From NCBI RefSeq assembly GCF_019061125.1, contig NZ_JAHQYI010000001.1, positions 2,165,921 through 2,229,920 of the forward strand: 64,000 nucleotides of DNA, read 5' to 3'. This DNA is from Microbacterium sp. NC79 (lineage in GTDB: Bacteria > Actinomycetota > Actinomycetes > Actinomycetales > Microbacteriaceae). The notes below the pieces were generated by a model that saw only the letters and a list, made by a program, of their open reading frames with translations, had not been told where the DNA came from and made no database searches. The translations under genes were made by a program, and so were the position numbers. Shown here piece by piece: positions 33,233 to 41,223 of the stretch; the first letter of the stretch is position 1; each line of letters starts with the position of its first letter.

Positions 33233-33248
33233 CGACAGACGAAAACAA

Positions 33249-33280
33249 CGATGGCCCGGACGATGTCGTCCGGGCCATCG
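33249..33280. terminator. bidirectional terminator between regulator and rcaE
   Basis: CGATGGCCCGGACGA (33249-33263) and its exact complement (33266-33280) form a 15-bp-arm hairpin between two convergent genes, 16 bases after the regulator stop and 9 bases past the rcaE stop. Confidence 0.8.
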
Positions 33281-33289
33281 TGTTACGGC

Positions 33290-34642
33290 TTAGCTACGTC
33301 GGTAAGCCGAGCCGGGGTGCGAGTCTGCAAGATCCGCGTTGGAGGTGCCAAGCAGACGCTGACGCAACGTCGTCGCCGCGTCATTGACCGGCGCGATGCG
33401 ACCGCGTTCACGCAGAATCGGCAACACGTGCTCGACGAAATCTGCCGTCGACGCCGGCGGAATCGTCGGGGCAAACAGGAAGCCATCGAGGTCACCACCA
33501 TCGGCGAGCTCAATCATGGTGTCTGCCACCTGCTCCGGCGTGCCAACGATCGGGCGCGCGCCCACACCGTGCGCATGCCAGTCATCAAGCACATTACCGA
33601 CCGTCTTGTCAGCAAAGCGCGCGACCTGCGTCTGCGACAGTTCCGTGTGCAGTTCCTTCATCGGGGTATCGCGGTCAAAGCTGGAAAGGTCAAGACCGGT
33701 GAACCAGGCATACGATGCCACGGTCAGCGCCGGGTCTTGCGCATCGGCAACCGACGCGTACTTCGCCTTGGCCTCAGCCTCGGTGGAACCAACGATGGCA
33801 GCCATCGCCGACATCACCTTGACCTCATCAGCACGGCGGCCGTTCTTCACAGCCTCCGCACGAATTGCTGATGAGTGCCCCAGCAGCTGCTCCGCGGTTC
33901 CGGAACCCACAAAGATGGCCTCGCCGTGCTTGCCACCAAACTCGCGGCCAGCTGGCGACGCACCAGCCTGGAAAAGCACCGGAGTGCCCTGCGGCGAGCG
34001 CTGCGTATTGCCGTAGCCGTGCGAACGGAAGTACGTGCCCTCGTGCGCGATGCGGTGCACCTTGCTGGCGTCAGCAAAGATGCCGGCCTTGTCGCGCACC
34101 AGGGCATCGCGCTCCCACGCTTCTTCCCACAGCTTGTAGACGACCTGCATAAACTCGTCGGCCATGACGTACCGCTCATCGTGACCAACCATGTCGACGC
34201 CAAATGCCTGCACTGCGGTGTCTGCGGTTCCGGTCGTCACGATGTTCCAGCCGATACGACCGCCAGACAGAATGTCGAGCGTCGCCATACGGCGTGCGAA
34301 GGAGTACGGCGGTTCCAGAAGAACGGAACCAGTGGCGACGAGACCGAGGCGGGTCGTCTGCGGAATGAGTGCCGCAAGCACAATTGCCGGGTCGAGACGC
34401 GGGAGGTCGAGCCCCTCGGTCGTCGCGATATCGGGGCGCGTGCCGTTGACTTCTGCCCAACCCCACGCGTCAGCGAGGAAGAGGAAGTCGAACCCGGCAT
34501 CTTCAGCCAGCTTGGCTGTCTGAGCCCAGTAGTCCAGACGATCAAAGAGGTGGCGCTGGTTGTCGGGGTGACGCCACGTTGACGTTCCCGAGTCATTGGC
34601 CTGCGCGTTCTCAAACAGTCCGAGACGAAGCTGCTTGACCAT
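33290..34642 (-). CDS. rcaE: riboflavin lyase/hydrolase, LLM flavin-dependent (RcaE-like)
   Basis: 450-residue class C flavin-dependent monooxygenase of the NtaA/SnaA/DszA type (KQLRLGLFENAQ; STWRHP; LADAWGW; LEPPYSFARRMATLD; GRIGWNIVTT; GHDERYVMADEF). In M. maritypicum, RcaE splits riboflavin to lumichrome and ribose using reduced FMN. The association here with flavin reductase, riboflavin kinase and ribokinase genes makes that the best call. By sequence alone, another LLM substrate (nitriloacetate or a sulfur compound) cannot be excluded. It is last in the ABC-transporter operon. Confidence 0.82.
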   Translation of the reverse strand: MVKQLRLGLFENAQANDSGTSTWRHPDNQRHLFDRLDYWAQTAKLAEDAGFDFLFLADAWGWAEVNGTRPDIATTEGLDLPRLDPAIVLAALIPQTTRLGLVATGSVLLEPPYSFARRMATLDILSGGRIGWNIVTTGTADTAVQAFGVDMVGHDERYVMADEFMQVVYKLWEEAWERDALVRDKAGIFADASKVHRIAHEGTYFRSHGYGNTQRSPQGTPVLFQAGASPAGREFGGKHGEAIFVGSGTAEQLLGHSSAIRAEAVKNGRRADEVKVMSAMAAIVGSTEAEAKAKYASVADAQDPALTVASYAWFTGLDLSSFDRDTPMKELHTELSQTQVARFADKTVGNVLDDWHAHGVGARPIVGTPEQVADTMIELADGGDLDGFLFAPTIPPASTADFVEHVLPILRERGRIAPVNDAATTLRQRLLGTSNADLADSHPGSAYRRS

Positions 34643-34693
34643 GGATATTTCCTTACCTTCAGGCGGCCGTCGGTTGACGGCCCGCTGGATCTT

Positions 34694-35533
34694 TTAGCCC
34701 TTGGCGACGATGTCGCCTTCGGCCCACCACAGCACGCGCTTGCGCATCAGGGCGAGCACGGCGATCAGAGCGACTCCCATGACACACAGGAGCGTGATCG
34801 CACCCCACGTGACGGGCAGGTTTGCTTGGGCAGCAGAGGTCGTGACGAGCGAGCCGAGACCGGCCTGCTGGCCTGCCGCAACGAACTCAGCAACAGCCGC
34901 ACCGACGACGGCGAGGGGCAGAGCAATGCGCAGGCCCGCGAAGACGAACGGCATGCAGCCGGGCAGACGCAGGTCGCGGAAAATCTCCCATCGGCTGGCG
35001 TGCAGCGTCTGGAAAACGTCAAGCGCCCGCGGGTCAACGTCGCGGAGGCCCGCGAGGGAGTTGACCAGCATCGGGAAGAACACCACGAGCCCGGTGACGA
35101 TGAACTTCGGGATCATGCCGAACCCGAATGCCACGACCAGCGCAGGCGCGATTGCCACAATGGGGGTCACCATAACGATGATCACGAGCGGCATGACGGC
35201 GCGTTCAATGATGTGAAACTCGGCCATGATGACCGCGACCAGGAAGCCAGCGATGATGCCGCCACTGGCACCGACGACGACCTCGAGTAGCGTCACCAGG
35301 AAGTTCTGCCAGTACATGCCCGCGTCTTCTACGAGTGTTGTGGCGATGGCTTCGAGCGACGGAATGACGTACGGGTTGGTCCACGCGACGATCTGCCACA
35401 GCGCACCCGCGATGAGAAAAGTGATCAGCGTCGGGACCCAGTTGGTCCATTTCAGCCACGATGGGATTGGCCTGGGCTGTGTACCGCGGTCCTGCGCTGC
35501 CAGCGTTGCGGTCGCGGTTCCGATTTCAGGCAT
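34694..35533 (-). CDS. ABC transporter permease (predicted riboflavin import)
   Basis: 279-residue BPD-type permease with about six helices and the EAA-like loop (ALDVFQTLHASRWEIFRDLRLPGCMPFVFAGLRIAL read in pieces). It belongs to the SsuC/ThiX/RibX group. I chose the ATG at 35533, which overlaps the ATPase gene end by 8 bases. Because its operon includes rcaE, the predicted cargo is riboflavin, similar in layout to RibXY of Chloroflexi. A sulfonate or pyrimidine precursor is the alternative. Confidence 0.85.
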   Translation of the reverse strand: MPEIGTATATLAAQDRGTQPRPIPSWLKWTNWVPTLITFLIAGALWQIVAWTNPYVIPSLEAIATTLVEDAGMYWQNFLVTLLEVVVGASGGIIAGFLVAVIMAEFHIIERAVMPLVIIVMVTPIVAIAPALVVAFGFGMIPKFIVTGLVVFFPMLVNSLAGLRDVDPRALDVFQTLHASRWEIFRDLRLPGCMPFVFAGLRIALPLAVVGAAVAEFVAAGQQAGLGSLVTTSAAQANLPVTWGAITLLCVMGVALIAVLALMRKRVLWWAEGDIVAKG

Positions 35534-36332
35534 ATGCCTTCTCCATCTGCGTGTGCAGCGAACGACGAACGATGCCTTCGAGCTCGCGGAACTCGTCGGT
35601 CGCATACGACTCAGCCGTACGGGGGCGGGGCAGGTTGACGTCGATGATTTCAGCGATGCGGCCGGGGTGGGCGGCCATCACGACGATGCGATCGGAAAGC
35701 ACAATCGCTTCCGGAACCGAGTGGGTAACAAACATCACGGACTTCTGGTTTGACTGCCAGAAATCCAGGAGTGCGATGCGCTGCTGATCACGGTTGATCT
35801 CGTCGAGCGCAGAAAACGGTTCATCCATCAGCATGATGGTCGGGTCAAACACGAAACCACGCGCGATCGCGGCACGTTGCTGCATGCCGCCGCTGAGCTG
35901 GCCAGGGTACTTATGCATCGCCTGCCCAAGACCGAATGACTGCAGGAGTTCAGCGGGGTCGCGTAGCTGCCTGCCTGCGTTGCCCTTGCGGTTGACCTTG
36001 AGCGGAACCTTGACGTTGTCGATCACGGATTTCCACGGCAGGAGCGCGGGAGACTGCGGAACCAGGCCGATCAGTTTGTCGCGCGAAGCTTCCTTGACGG
36101 ACTTACCGCCGACCGTGACGGTGCCCTCGTCTTGCTCGACGAGTCCTGCCACCACCTTCAGCAGCGTCGACTTGCCACAACCAGACGGACCGATGACGGA
36201 GACGAACTCTCCGGCAGCGATGGTCAGGTTGATGTTGTCGAGGACCGTGACGCGCGAGCCCGGCTTACCAAAAGCTTTGCTGACGCCACGGACCTCGACA
36301 CCCGAGTGGGCAATGGTTACTTGCTCGGCCAC
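35526..36332 (-). CDS. ABC transporter ATP-binding protein
   Basis: 268-residue nucleotide-binding subunit (SsuB/TauB type) with Walker A GPSGCGKST (about 48-56), Q-loop VPQSPALLPW, signature LSGGMQQR, Walker B IMLMDEP with FSALD, and the H-loop His in MFVTHSVPEA. It overlaps the substrate-binding gene by 16 bases and the permease gene by 8. Energises the predicted riboflavin importer. Confidence 0.93.
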   Translation of the reverse strand: MAEQVTIAHSGVEVRGVSKAFGKPGSRVTVLDNINLTIAAGEFVSVIGPSGCGKSTLLKVVAGLVEQDEGTVTVGGKSVKEASRDKLIGLVPQSPALLPWKSVIDNVKVPLKVNRKGNAGRQLRDPAELLQSFGLGQAMHKYPGQLSGGMQQRAAIARGFVFDPTIMLMDEPFSALDEINRDQQRIALLDFWQSNQKSVMFVTHSVPEAIVLSDRIVVMAAHPGRIAEIIDVNLPRPRTAESYATDEFRELEGIVRRSLHTQMEKAYA

Positions 36333-37417
36333 GAGAGAGTGTCTCCGTCGTAGAGGTCAGCGACCAGGTCGGTGTCCATCATGTCTGCGATCGCAGGCAG
36401 GCTCTTCACACCACCGTACTTCTTGACGAGCTCGTATTCCGGCTCCCACATCTCGATGGTCTGTACGCCAGGGTTACCGCCCTCAGAAGTGCGGATCCAC
36501 TCCGACTCCACAGCCCACGTGCGTGCGAGCTGGTCGCGCGGGAATGCCGCGCCCTGGCCGTTCTTTTCGGCCAGTTCAGCGATCATGTCAATGCACTTGT
36601 CGTCTTCGGTGAGGCAAAAGTCGAGCGCCTTCAGGGTGGCGCGCATGAAGTCGGCAGCCACCTCACGGTTTTCGGCAAGGAACTGCGAGTTCACTTCCAT
36701 GACGTTGTACGTACCCTTGACGTCAAACTCCGATGGCAAGAACTCAACAAAGGGCTCGCCCGCGGCCTTGAGCGCTTGCGGCTGGTTCGACGCGTAACCA
36801 ACGATGGCGCTGACCTGGTCCCGAACCACGACGGTCGGGTCGTAGTTGGTCATCTTCACCATTTCCACCTTGGAGGTGTCAACGCCCGCCTCGTCGAGCA
36901 TCGCGGAAGCGATGGGCGTGAGGTTAATGAAGTATCCCAGCGAGTTACCCTCGAGGTCTTTCAGACTGTTGAGCTTCTCGTTGCCGAAGATGGAGAACGG
37001 AGGCGTCGTACCGTAGGTCGCCACCGCCGTCAGGTTCTTGCTGTTTGCTGCGGCAAGCATCACATCAGATGCTGATCCGAGCGCAGTGAACTGCGCCTGA
37101 CCCGAGGCAACAAGCTGCTGTCCGTTCGCGCCGGACGCGTTGATCTCAACATCGAGGCAAAGGTCATCGAAGTAGCCAAGCTCCTCAGCGAGGAAGACCT
37201 CCAGCTGAGCCGCGCTCGCGGAGTACCCGTATCCGGAAATGTAGGTGATCTTGCCGGCAGCTTGGTTCCGCTCGCAGAAATCGCTAGACGATCCTGCATC
37301 GGGCTTCTCAGTGTCAGCGGGGGTTCCTGCGCAAGCAGCCAGCAGCAAGCTAGCGGCGAACACGCTCGTCAGGGTGGCGACTCGACGTCGAGTCATTCCT
37401 GAAAAGGAAGTAGCCAT
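36317..37417 (-). CDS. ABC substrate-binding lipoprotein, NMT1/THI5-like
   Basis: 366-residue lipoprotein (RRRVATL..., lipobox LLAAC, Cys29) with the NMT1/THI5/SsuA type II binding-protein fold (ITYISGYGYSASAAQLEVFLAEELGYF; GQAQFTALGSASDVMLAAAN). RibY, the riboflavin binder of RibXY transporters, belongs to this family. The ATG at 37417 follows AAGGGA. First gene of the transporter-rcaE operon, behind the TAGTCAA operator. Confidence 0.87.
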   Translation of the reverse strand: MATSFSGMTRRRVATLTSVFAASLLLAACAGTPADTEKPDAGSSSDFCERNQAAGKITYISGYGYSASAAQLEVFLAEELGYFDDLCLDVEINASGANGQQLVASGQAQFTALGSASDVMLAAANSKNLTAVATYGTTPPFSIFGNEKLNSLKDLEGNSLGYFINLTPIASAMLDEAGVDTSKVEMVKMTNYDPTVVVRDQVSAIVGYASNQPQALKAAGEPFVEFLPSEFDVKGTYNVMEVNSQFLAENREVAADFMRATLKALDFCLTEDDKCIDMIAELAEKNGQGAAFPRDQLARTWAVESEWIRTSEGGNPGVQTIEMWEPEYELVKKYGGVKSLPAIADMMDTDLVADLYDGDTLSWPSK

Positions 37418-37466
37418 GGTGGTCCCTTCTCGGCCGTTCATCATTGATGGCACAGCGAAAGTAACA

Positions 37467-37482
37467 TAGTCAAGATTGACTA
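37467..37482 (-). promoter_or_regulatory. second TAGTCAA-N2-TTGACTA operator
   Basis: TAGTCAA-GA-TTGACTA, arms identical to those at 32581-32596, abutting a -10-like TATGTT on the minus strand and 50 bases before the substrate-binding gene. The repeated position against the -10 argues for repression by a common regulator. Confidence 0.8.
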
Positions 37483-37544
37483 AGCAAGATCAAAATAGAG
37501 TCCTTCTCACTCACTGAGACAGAGTCGGAACCAGACAGGGCGAG

Positions 37545-37557
37545 TAGGGTGGACGGG
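37545..37557 (+). promoter_or_regulatory. leaderless -10 element of S4 gene
   Basis: TAGGGT (37545-37550), six bases, then the GTG start at 37557. This -10-to-start spacing is typical of actinobacterial leaderless genes and supports the chosen start. Confidence 0.6.
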
Positions 37558-37787
37558 TGAGCTCTGAGATTCCTGAGGTTGAGGTCGAAGGCGACATGAT
37601 TCGCCTCGGCCAGTTCTTGAAGTACGCCAGCCTCGTCGACACCGGCGGCGACGCAAAGTCGGTTCTCGCCGATGGCCTGGTGTTCGTGAACGGAGAAGTC
37701 GAGACCCGTCGGGGAAGGCAGCTCCACGACGGCGACATCGTCGACATCGCCGAGGCAGCCATCGCCCGCGTGCGCCTCCTCGGCTAA
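37557..37787 (+). CDS. S4-domain RNA-binding protein
   Basis: 76-residue protein that is essentially one S4 domain (IRLGQFLKYASLVDTGGDAKSVLADGLVFVNGEVETRRGRQL), like YbcJ/YaaA-type proteins. It binds structured RNA, probably rRNA or tRNA, and the target is unknown. GTG start, leaderless context. It is divergent from the transporter operon. Confidence 0.85.
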   Translation: MSSEIPEVEVEGDMIRLGQFLKYASLVDTGGDAKSVLADGLVFVNGEVETRRGRQLHDGDIVDIAEAAIARVRLLG

Positions 37788-37805
37788 CTCCACCAGCCGG
37801 ACAAT

Positions 37806-37874
37806 GCGAAACACATTTTGGTCGGCGAAAAACATGCGGCAGCGCTTCGTTTCGCCGACCAAAATGTGTTTCGC
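37806..37874. repeat. perfect 25-bp inverted repeat
   Basis: The 25-base arms 37806-37830 and 37850-37874 are exact reverse complements (core ACACATTTTGGTCGGCGAAA) around 19 bases. It lies between convergent genes, so a bidirectional terminator is possible, although no T tract follows. The unusual length may mark a mobile palindromic unit. Confidence 0.8.
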
Positions 37875-37901
37875 GGAAAATGAGGGCGGGCTATCCCGGG
37901 G

Positions 37902-39353
37902 CTACTGGGGCGCGTGGGCAGCCAAGAACTCGTAGACGTCGGTTGTGTCGACGCCGGGGAATGCTCCGGTCGGGAGCGTTGCAAGCAGTGTGCGCGGCGT
38001 GCGCACGTTCGGCCACGAGTTCTCGCGCCATTCGTTTTCCAGCTCGGCTGGCGCGCGGCGGCAGCACACTTCAACGCCGTGTCGCGATAGTCCGCGGTTG
38101 GTGGTGTCGCGGCCCAGGAACCATTTCGTGTCGTCGAAGCGCACGCCCACGCTGACGGAGTGGGTGCCTTCGCTCGATTGCTCAACGCGTGCGGTGCACC
38201 AATAGGTGCCATTACCAGTGTCGGTGTACTGGTAATACGGGTTGAACTTGTCATCCACCTCGAAGACCTCACGGCTGGTCCACTTGCGGCAACACATTTG
38301 CCCCTCGATGGAACCAAAGCGATCCGTCGGGAAGTTCACGTCGTCGTTTTCGTACGCCTTGGTGATGGTCCCGGATTCGTGGACCTTCAAGAAGTGCACC
38401 GGAATGTCGAGGTGGCGCGTCGCAAGGTTCGTGAAGCGGTGCGCAGCAGTCTCGTATGACACCGAGTAGGTGTCGCGAAGATCTTCAATAGAGATCGCGC
38501 GGCGCTGCTTGGCATCAAGCAAGAACTCGGCGGCGTGATCTTCCGGAATCAGGATGGCCCCCGTGAGGTAGTTGGTCTCGACGCGCTGACGAAGAAAGTC
38601 GGCGTAGCTGGTGGGTTCAGCGTGCCCGAGGATGCGCGACGACAGCGCCTGCAACAGCGCGGTGCGCGGGTCGCCCTTCGCCGTGAGCGAGCGTGACAAG
38701 TACAGACGCCCATTTTTGAGGTCAGCGATAGAACGGGTCGATTGCGGCAGATCGCCCACATAGTGCAGGGTGAAGCCCAGGTGGCCGGCGATGTCTGCGG
38801 CCGTGCGTTGCGTCAGCGGGCCACCAGGGTGACCGACGGCTGCGAGAAGTTCGCGAGCTTGGGTTTCGAGTTCAGCGAAGTAGTTGTCTTGTCCGCGCAT
38901 CAGGTGCCGCAATTCGACGTTCGCGCGCCGCGCCTCCTCGGGCGTTGCTGCACGCTCATCGCGAAGCCGATCGATCTCGCCATGCAGCGCGAGCATTGCA
39001 CGCAAAACATCGGTGGGCACGGTCTTCGAGATGCGGAACGCGTCAATTCCGAGTGCCTGAAACGTTTGCCCTGCCATCGCGCGCTCCAGCGCGATCTCCA
39101 TCGTCGCGCGCTCATCAAGCGTCTCCGCTTCCCAGAGCGACTCCATAGTCACGCCGAGCGCCTTGGCAATGGCGCGAAGCAGGGTGAGCTTGGGCTCCCG
39201 CTTGCCGTTCTCAATCATGGAGATCTGGCTGGGCGCGCGGTCAACGGCGCCTGCCAGCTGCTCGAGGGTGATGCCTGCGGCCGTGCGCACCTGGCGAATG
39301 CGACGCCCCAATGTGAGGGCATCCAGCTCTTCCGACTCATCTGCGAGTGTCAT
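37902..39353 (-). CDS. ramB: RamB-like XRE/IrrE/ScfR-domain transcriptional regulator
   Basis: 483 residues. Residues about 10-70 are an XRE helix-turn-helix (GRRIRQVRTAAGITLEQLAG, APSQISMIENGKREP). The middle is an ImmA/IrrE-like helical region, and the C-terminal part is the short-chain fatty-acyl regulator domain with conserved cysteines (MCCRKW; VCCRRAP). This is the RamB architecture, which controls acetate and glyoxylate genes in corynebacteria. It is divergent from malate synthase here, fitting the role. The start is ATG 39353, with ATG 39362 possible. Confidence 0.87.
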   Translation of the reverse strand: MTLADESEELDALTLGRRIRQVRTAAGITLEQLAGAVDRAPSQISMIENGKREPKLTLLRAIAKALGVTMESLWEAETLDERATMEIALERAMAGQTFQALGIDAFRISKTVPTDVLRAMLALHGEIDRLRDERAATPEEARRANVELRHLMRGQDNYFAELETQARELLAAVGHPGGPLTQRTAADIAGHLGFTLHYVGDLPQSTRSIADLKNGRLYLSRSLTAKGDPRTALLQALSSRILGHAEPTSYADFLRQRVETNYLTGAILIPEDHAAEFLLDAKQRRAISIEDLRDTYSVSYETAAHRFTNLATRHLDIPVHFLKVHESGTITKAYENDDVNFPTDRFGSIEGQMCCRKWTSREVFEVDDKFNPYYQYTDTGNGTYWCTARVEQSSEGTHSVSVGVRFDDTKWFLGRDTTNRGLSRHGVEVCCRRAPAELENEWRENSWPNVRTPRTLLATLPTGAFPGVDTTDVYEFLAAHAPQ

Positions 39354-39489
39354 GCCGGCCATTCTGTCACAAGAACAGAAATTTTGAGAAACTTCTCTAG
39401 CAAATTGGCCTTCCAAGTGGTTGATCTTCTCTCAGAGTGGAACCAGACCACAGCGGCTCCCCGCTTCCACCCACATGAGGAGACACATC

Positions 39490-41157
39490 ATGAGCACCGC
39501 AATCCTCGACGACGCGACAACCCGTCCGGCAACCGGACCGATCCCCACGGCCGGCCCCGACGTAGAAATCGCCGGCCCCATCCGCGATCGTTACGACGAG
39601 ATCCTCACCCCTGAGGCCATCCGCTTCGTCGCGGAGCTCCACCACCGTTTTGCTGGCCGCCGCCACGACCGCCTCGCCGACCGCATGCGTCGCCGCTTCG
39701 AGATCGGCAACGGCCGCGACCCGAAGTTCCGTAAGGACACCGCGCACATCCGTGCGGACTCCCGCTGGCGCGTTGCTGGCGCTGGCCCTGGCCTCGAAGA
39801 CCGCCGCGTTGAGATCACCGGCCCCACTGACCCCAAGATGACGATCAATGCGCTCAACTCAGGTGCCAAGGTGTGGCTGGCTGATCAAGAGGACGCCACC
39901 AGCCCGACCTGGAAGAACGTCATCGAGGGTCAGCTGTCGCTGCGTGACGCGATCCGCGGCGAACTTGCCTACACGAGCCCAGAAGGCAAGCGCTACGAGG
40001 TCACCGCGAGCGAGACGCCCACGATCGTGATGCGTCCGCGTGGCTGGCACCTCGTCGAAAAGCACATCCGCTTCACCGACCGCCTCGGCCGCCAGATGGC
40101 GACCAGCGCATCGCTCGTCGACTTCGGCCTGTACTTCTTCCACAATGCTCAGGCACTCATTGATGCGGGCCGTGGCCCCTACTTCTACCTGCCCAAGATT
40201 GAGTCGAGCGAAGAGGCTCGCCTGTGGGACGACATCTTCAGCTTCAGCGAGGAATACCTCGGCATCACCCACGGAACCATCCGTGCGACAGTACTGATCG
40301 AGACGCTGCCTGCGGCGTTTGAGATGGAAGAGATTCTTTTCGAGCTGCGGGACCACTGCGCGGGCCTCAACGCCGGCCGCTGGGACTATATCTTCTCGAT
40401 CATCAAGAACTACCGCGGCCGCGGCGCACGGTTCGTGATGCCTGACCGTAGCGAAGTGACGATGACGGTTCCGTTCATGCGTGCGTACACCGAACTGCTG
40501 GTAAAGACGTGCCACAAGCGTGGCGCACACGCCATCGGCGGCATGAGCGCCTTCATCCCGAACCGTCGCGACGCTGACGTCACGCGGCGCGCCATGGAGA
40601 AGGTATCGGCAGATAAGAAGCGCGAGGCTGGCGACGGCTTCGACGGCACCTGGGTTGCACACCCCGACCTCATCGCCACCGCTCGCGCAGAGTTCGACGC
40701 TGTACTCGGCGACCGCCCCAACCAGATCGACCGTCAGCGCGACGATGTGAAGGTGAAGGCTGCCGACCTGCTCGACGTGCACATCGGCCGCCCGATCACA
40801 GCGCAGGGCGTGCACGACAACGTCTCGGTGGCGATCCGCTACATCGAAGCATGGTTGCGCGGCCTCGGCGCCGTCGCCATCGACAACCTGATGGAAGACG
40901 CCGCGACCGCAGAGATCTCCCGCTCGCAGGTGTGGCAGTGGATTCACCAGGACCGCACGACGGAAGACGGAACCACGATTACGCGCGAATACATCGAGCA
41001 GCTGATCCAGCAGACGCTTGCCGACGTGCCCCGCACGGCAGATGACCGCTTCGAGGACGCAGCGGATGTGTTCCGCGAGGTCGCGACGGGTGATGACTTC
41101 CCGACCTTCCTCACCACGGTTGCGTACTCCAAGTACCTCACCGACGAACAAGACTAA
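39490..41157 (+). CDS. aceB: malate synthase A
   Basis: 555-residue malate synthase that condenses glyoxylate and acetyl-CoA in the glyoxylate shunt. Conserved stretches include LADQEDATSPTWKN, MRPRGWHLVEKH, RATVLIETLPAAFEMEEILFEL (read in parts), GLNAGRWDYIFS, GGMSAFIPNR and DGTWVAHP. The ATG at 39490 follows GAGGAGA. It is divergent from the RamB-like gene; the shared spacer has AAACTT and AGCAAA four bases apart, which loosely resembles halves of the corynebacterial RamB site. Isocitrate lyase is not in this window. Confidence 0.95.
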   Translation: MSTAILDDATTRPATGPIPTAGPDVEIAGPIRDRYDEILTPEAIRFVAELHHRFAGRRHDRLADRMRRRFEIGNGRDPKFRKDTAHIRADSRWRVAGAGPGLEDRRVEITGPTDPKMTINALNSGAKVWLADQEDATSPTWKNVIEGQLSLRDAIRGELAYTSPEGKRYEVTASETPTIVMRPRGWHLVEKHIRFTDRLGRQMATSASLVDFGLYFFHNAQALIDAGRGPYFYLPKIESSEEARLWDDIFSFSEEYLGITHGTIRATVLIETLPAAFEMEEILFELRDHCAGLNAGRWDYIFSIIKNYRGRGARFVMPDRSEVTMTVPFMRAYTELLVKTCHKRGAHAIGGMSAFIPNRRDADVTRRAMEKVSADKKREAGDGFDGTWVAHPDLIATARAEFDAVLGDRPNQIDRQRDDVKVKAADLLDVHIGRPITAQGVHDNVSVAIRYIEAWLRGLGAVAIDNLMEDAATAEISRSQVWQWIHQDRTTEDGTTITREYIEQLIQQTLADVPRTADDRFEDAADVFREVATGDDFPTFLTTVAYSKYLTDEQD

Positions 41158-41164
41158 CGCACCT

Positions 41165-41216
41165 AAAAACACGTGGGGCTCCGGCACAGATTCATGCCGG
41201 AGCCCCACGTGTTTTT
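41165..41216. terminator. bidirectional terminator between aceB and gntP
   Basis: 22-bp perfect arms (41165-41186 and 41195-41216) with AAAAACACGTGGGG at one end and its complement at the other, so a T5 tract ends the hairpin in both directions. The genes converge here. Confidence 0.95.
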
Positions 41217-41223
41217 GGCGGTG

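Noticed and set aside
33290..37417. Reading the LLM monooxygenase and transporter as a sulfonate (Ssu) or nitriloacetate locus
   Set aside because: The families allow it, but the shared operator with riboflavin kinase, flavin reductase and ribokinase genes fits riboflavin breakdown better.
39859..41208. 449-codon minus-strand frame opposite aceB
   Set aside because: Malate synthase is unmistakable on the plus strand and a terminator lies at the supposed start of the antisense frame.
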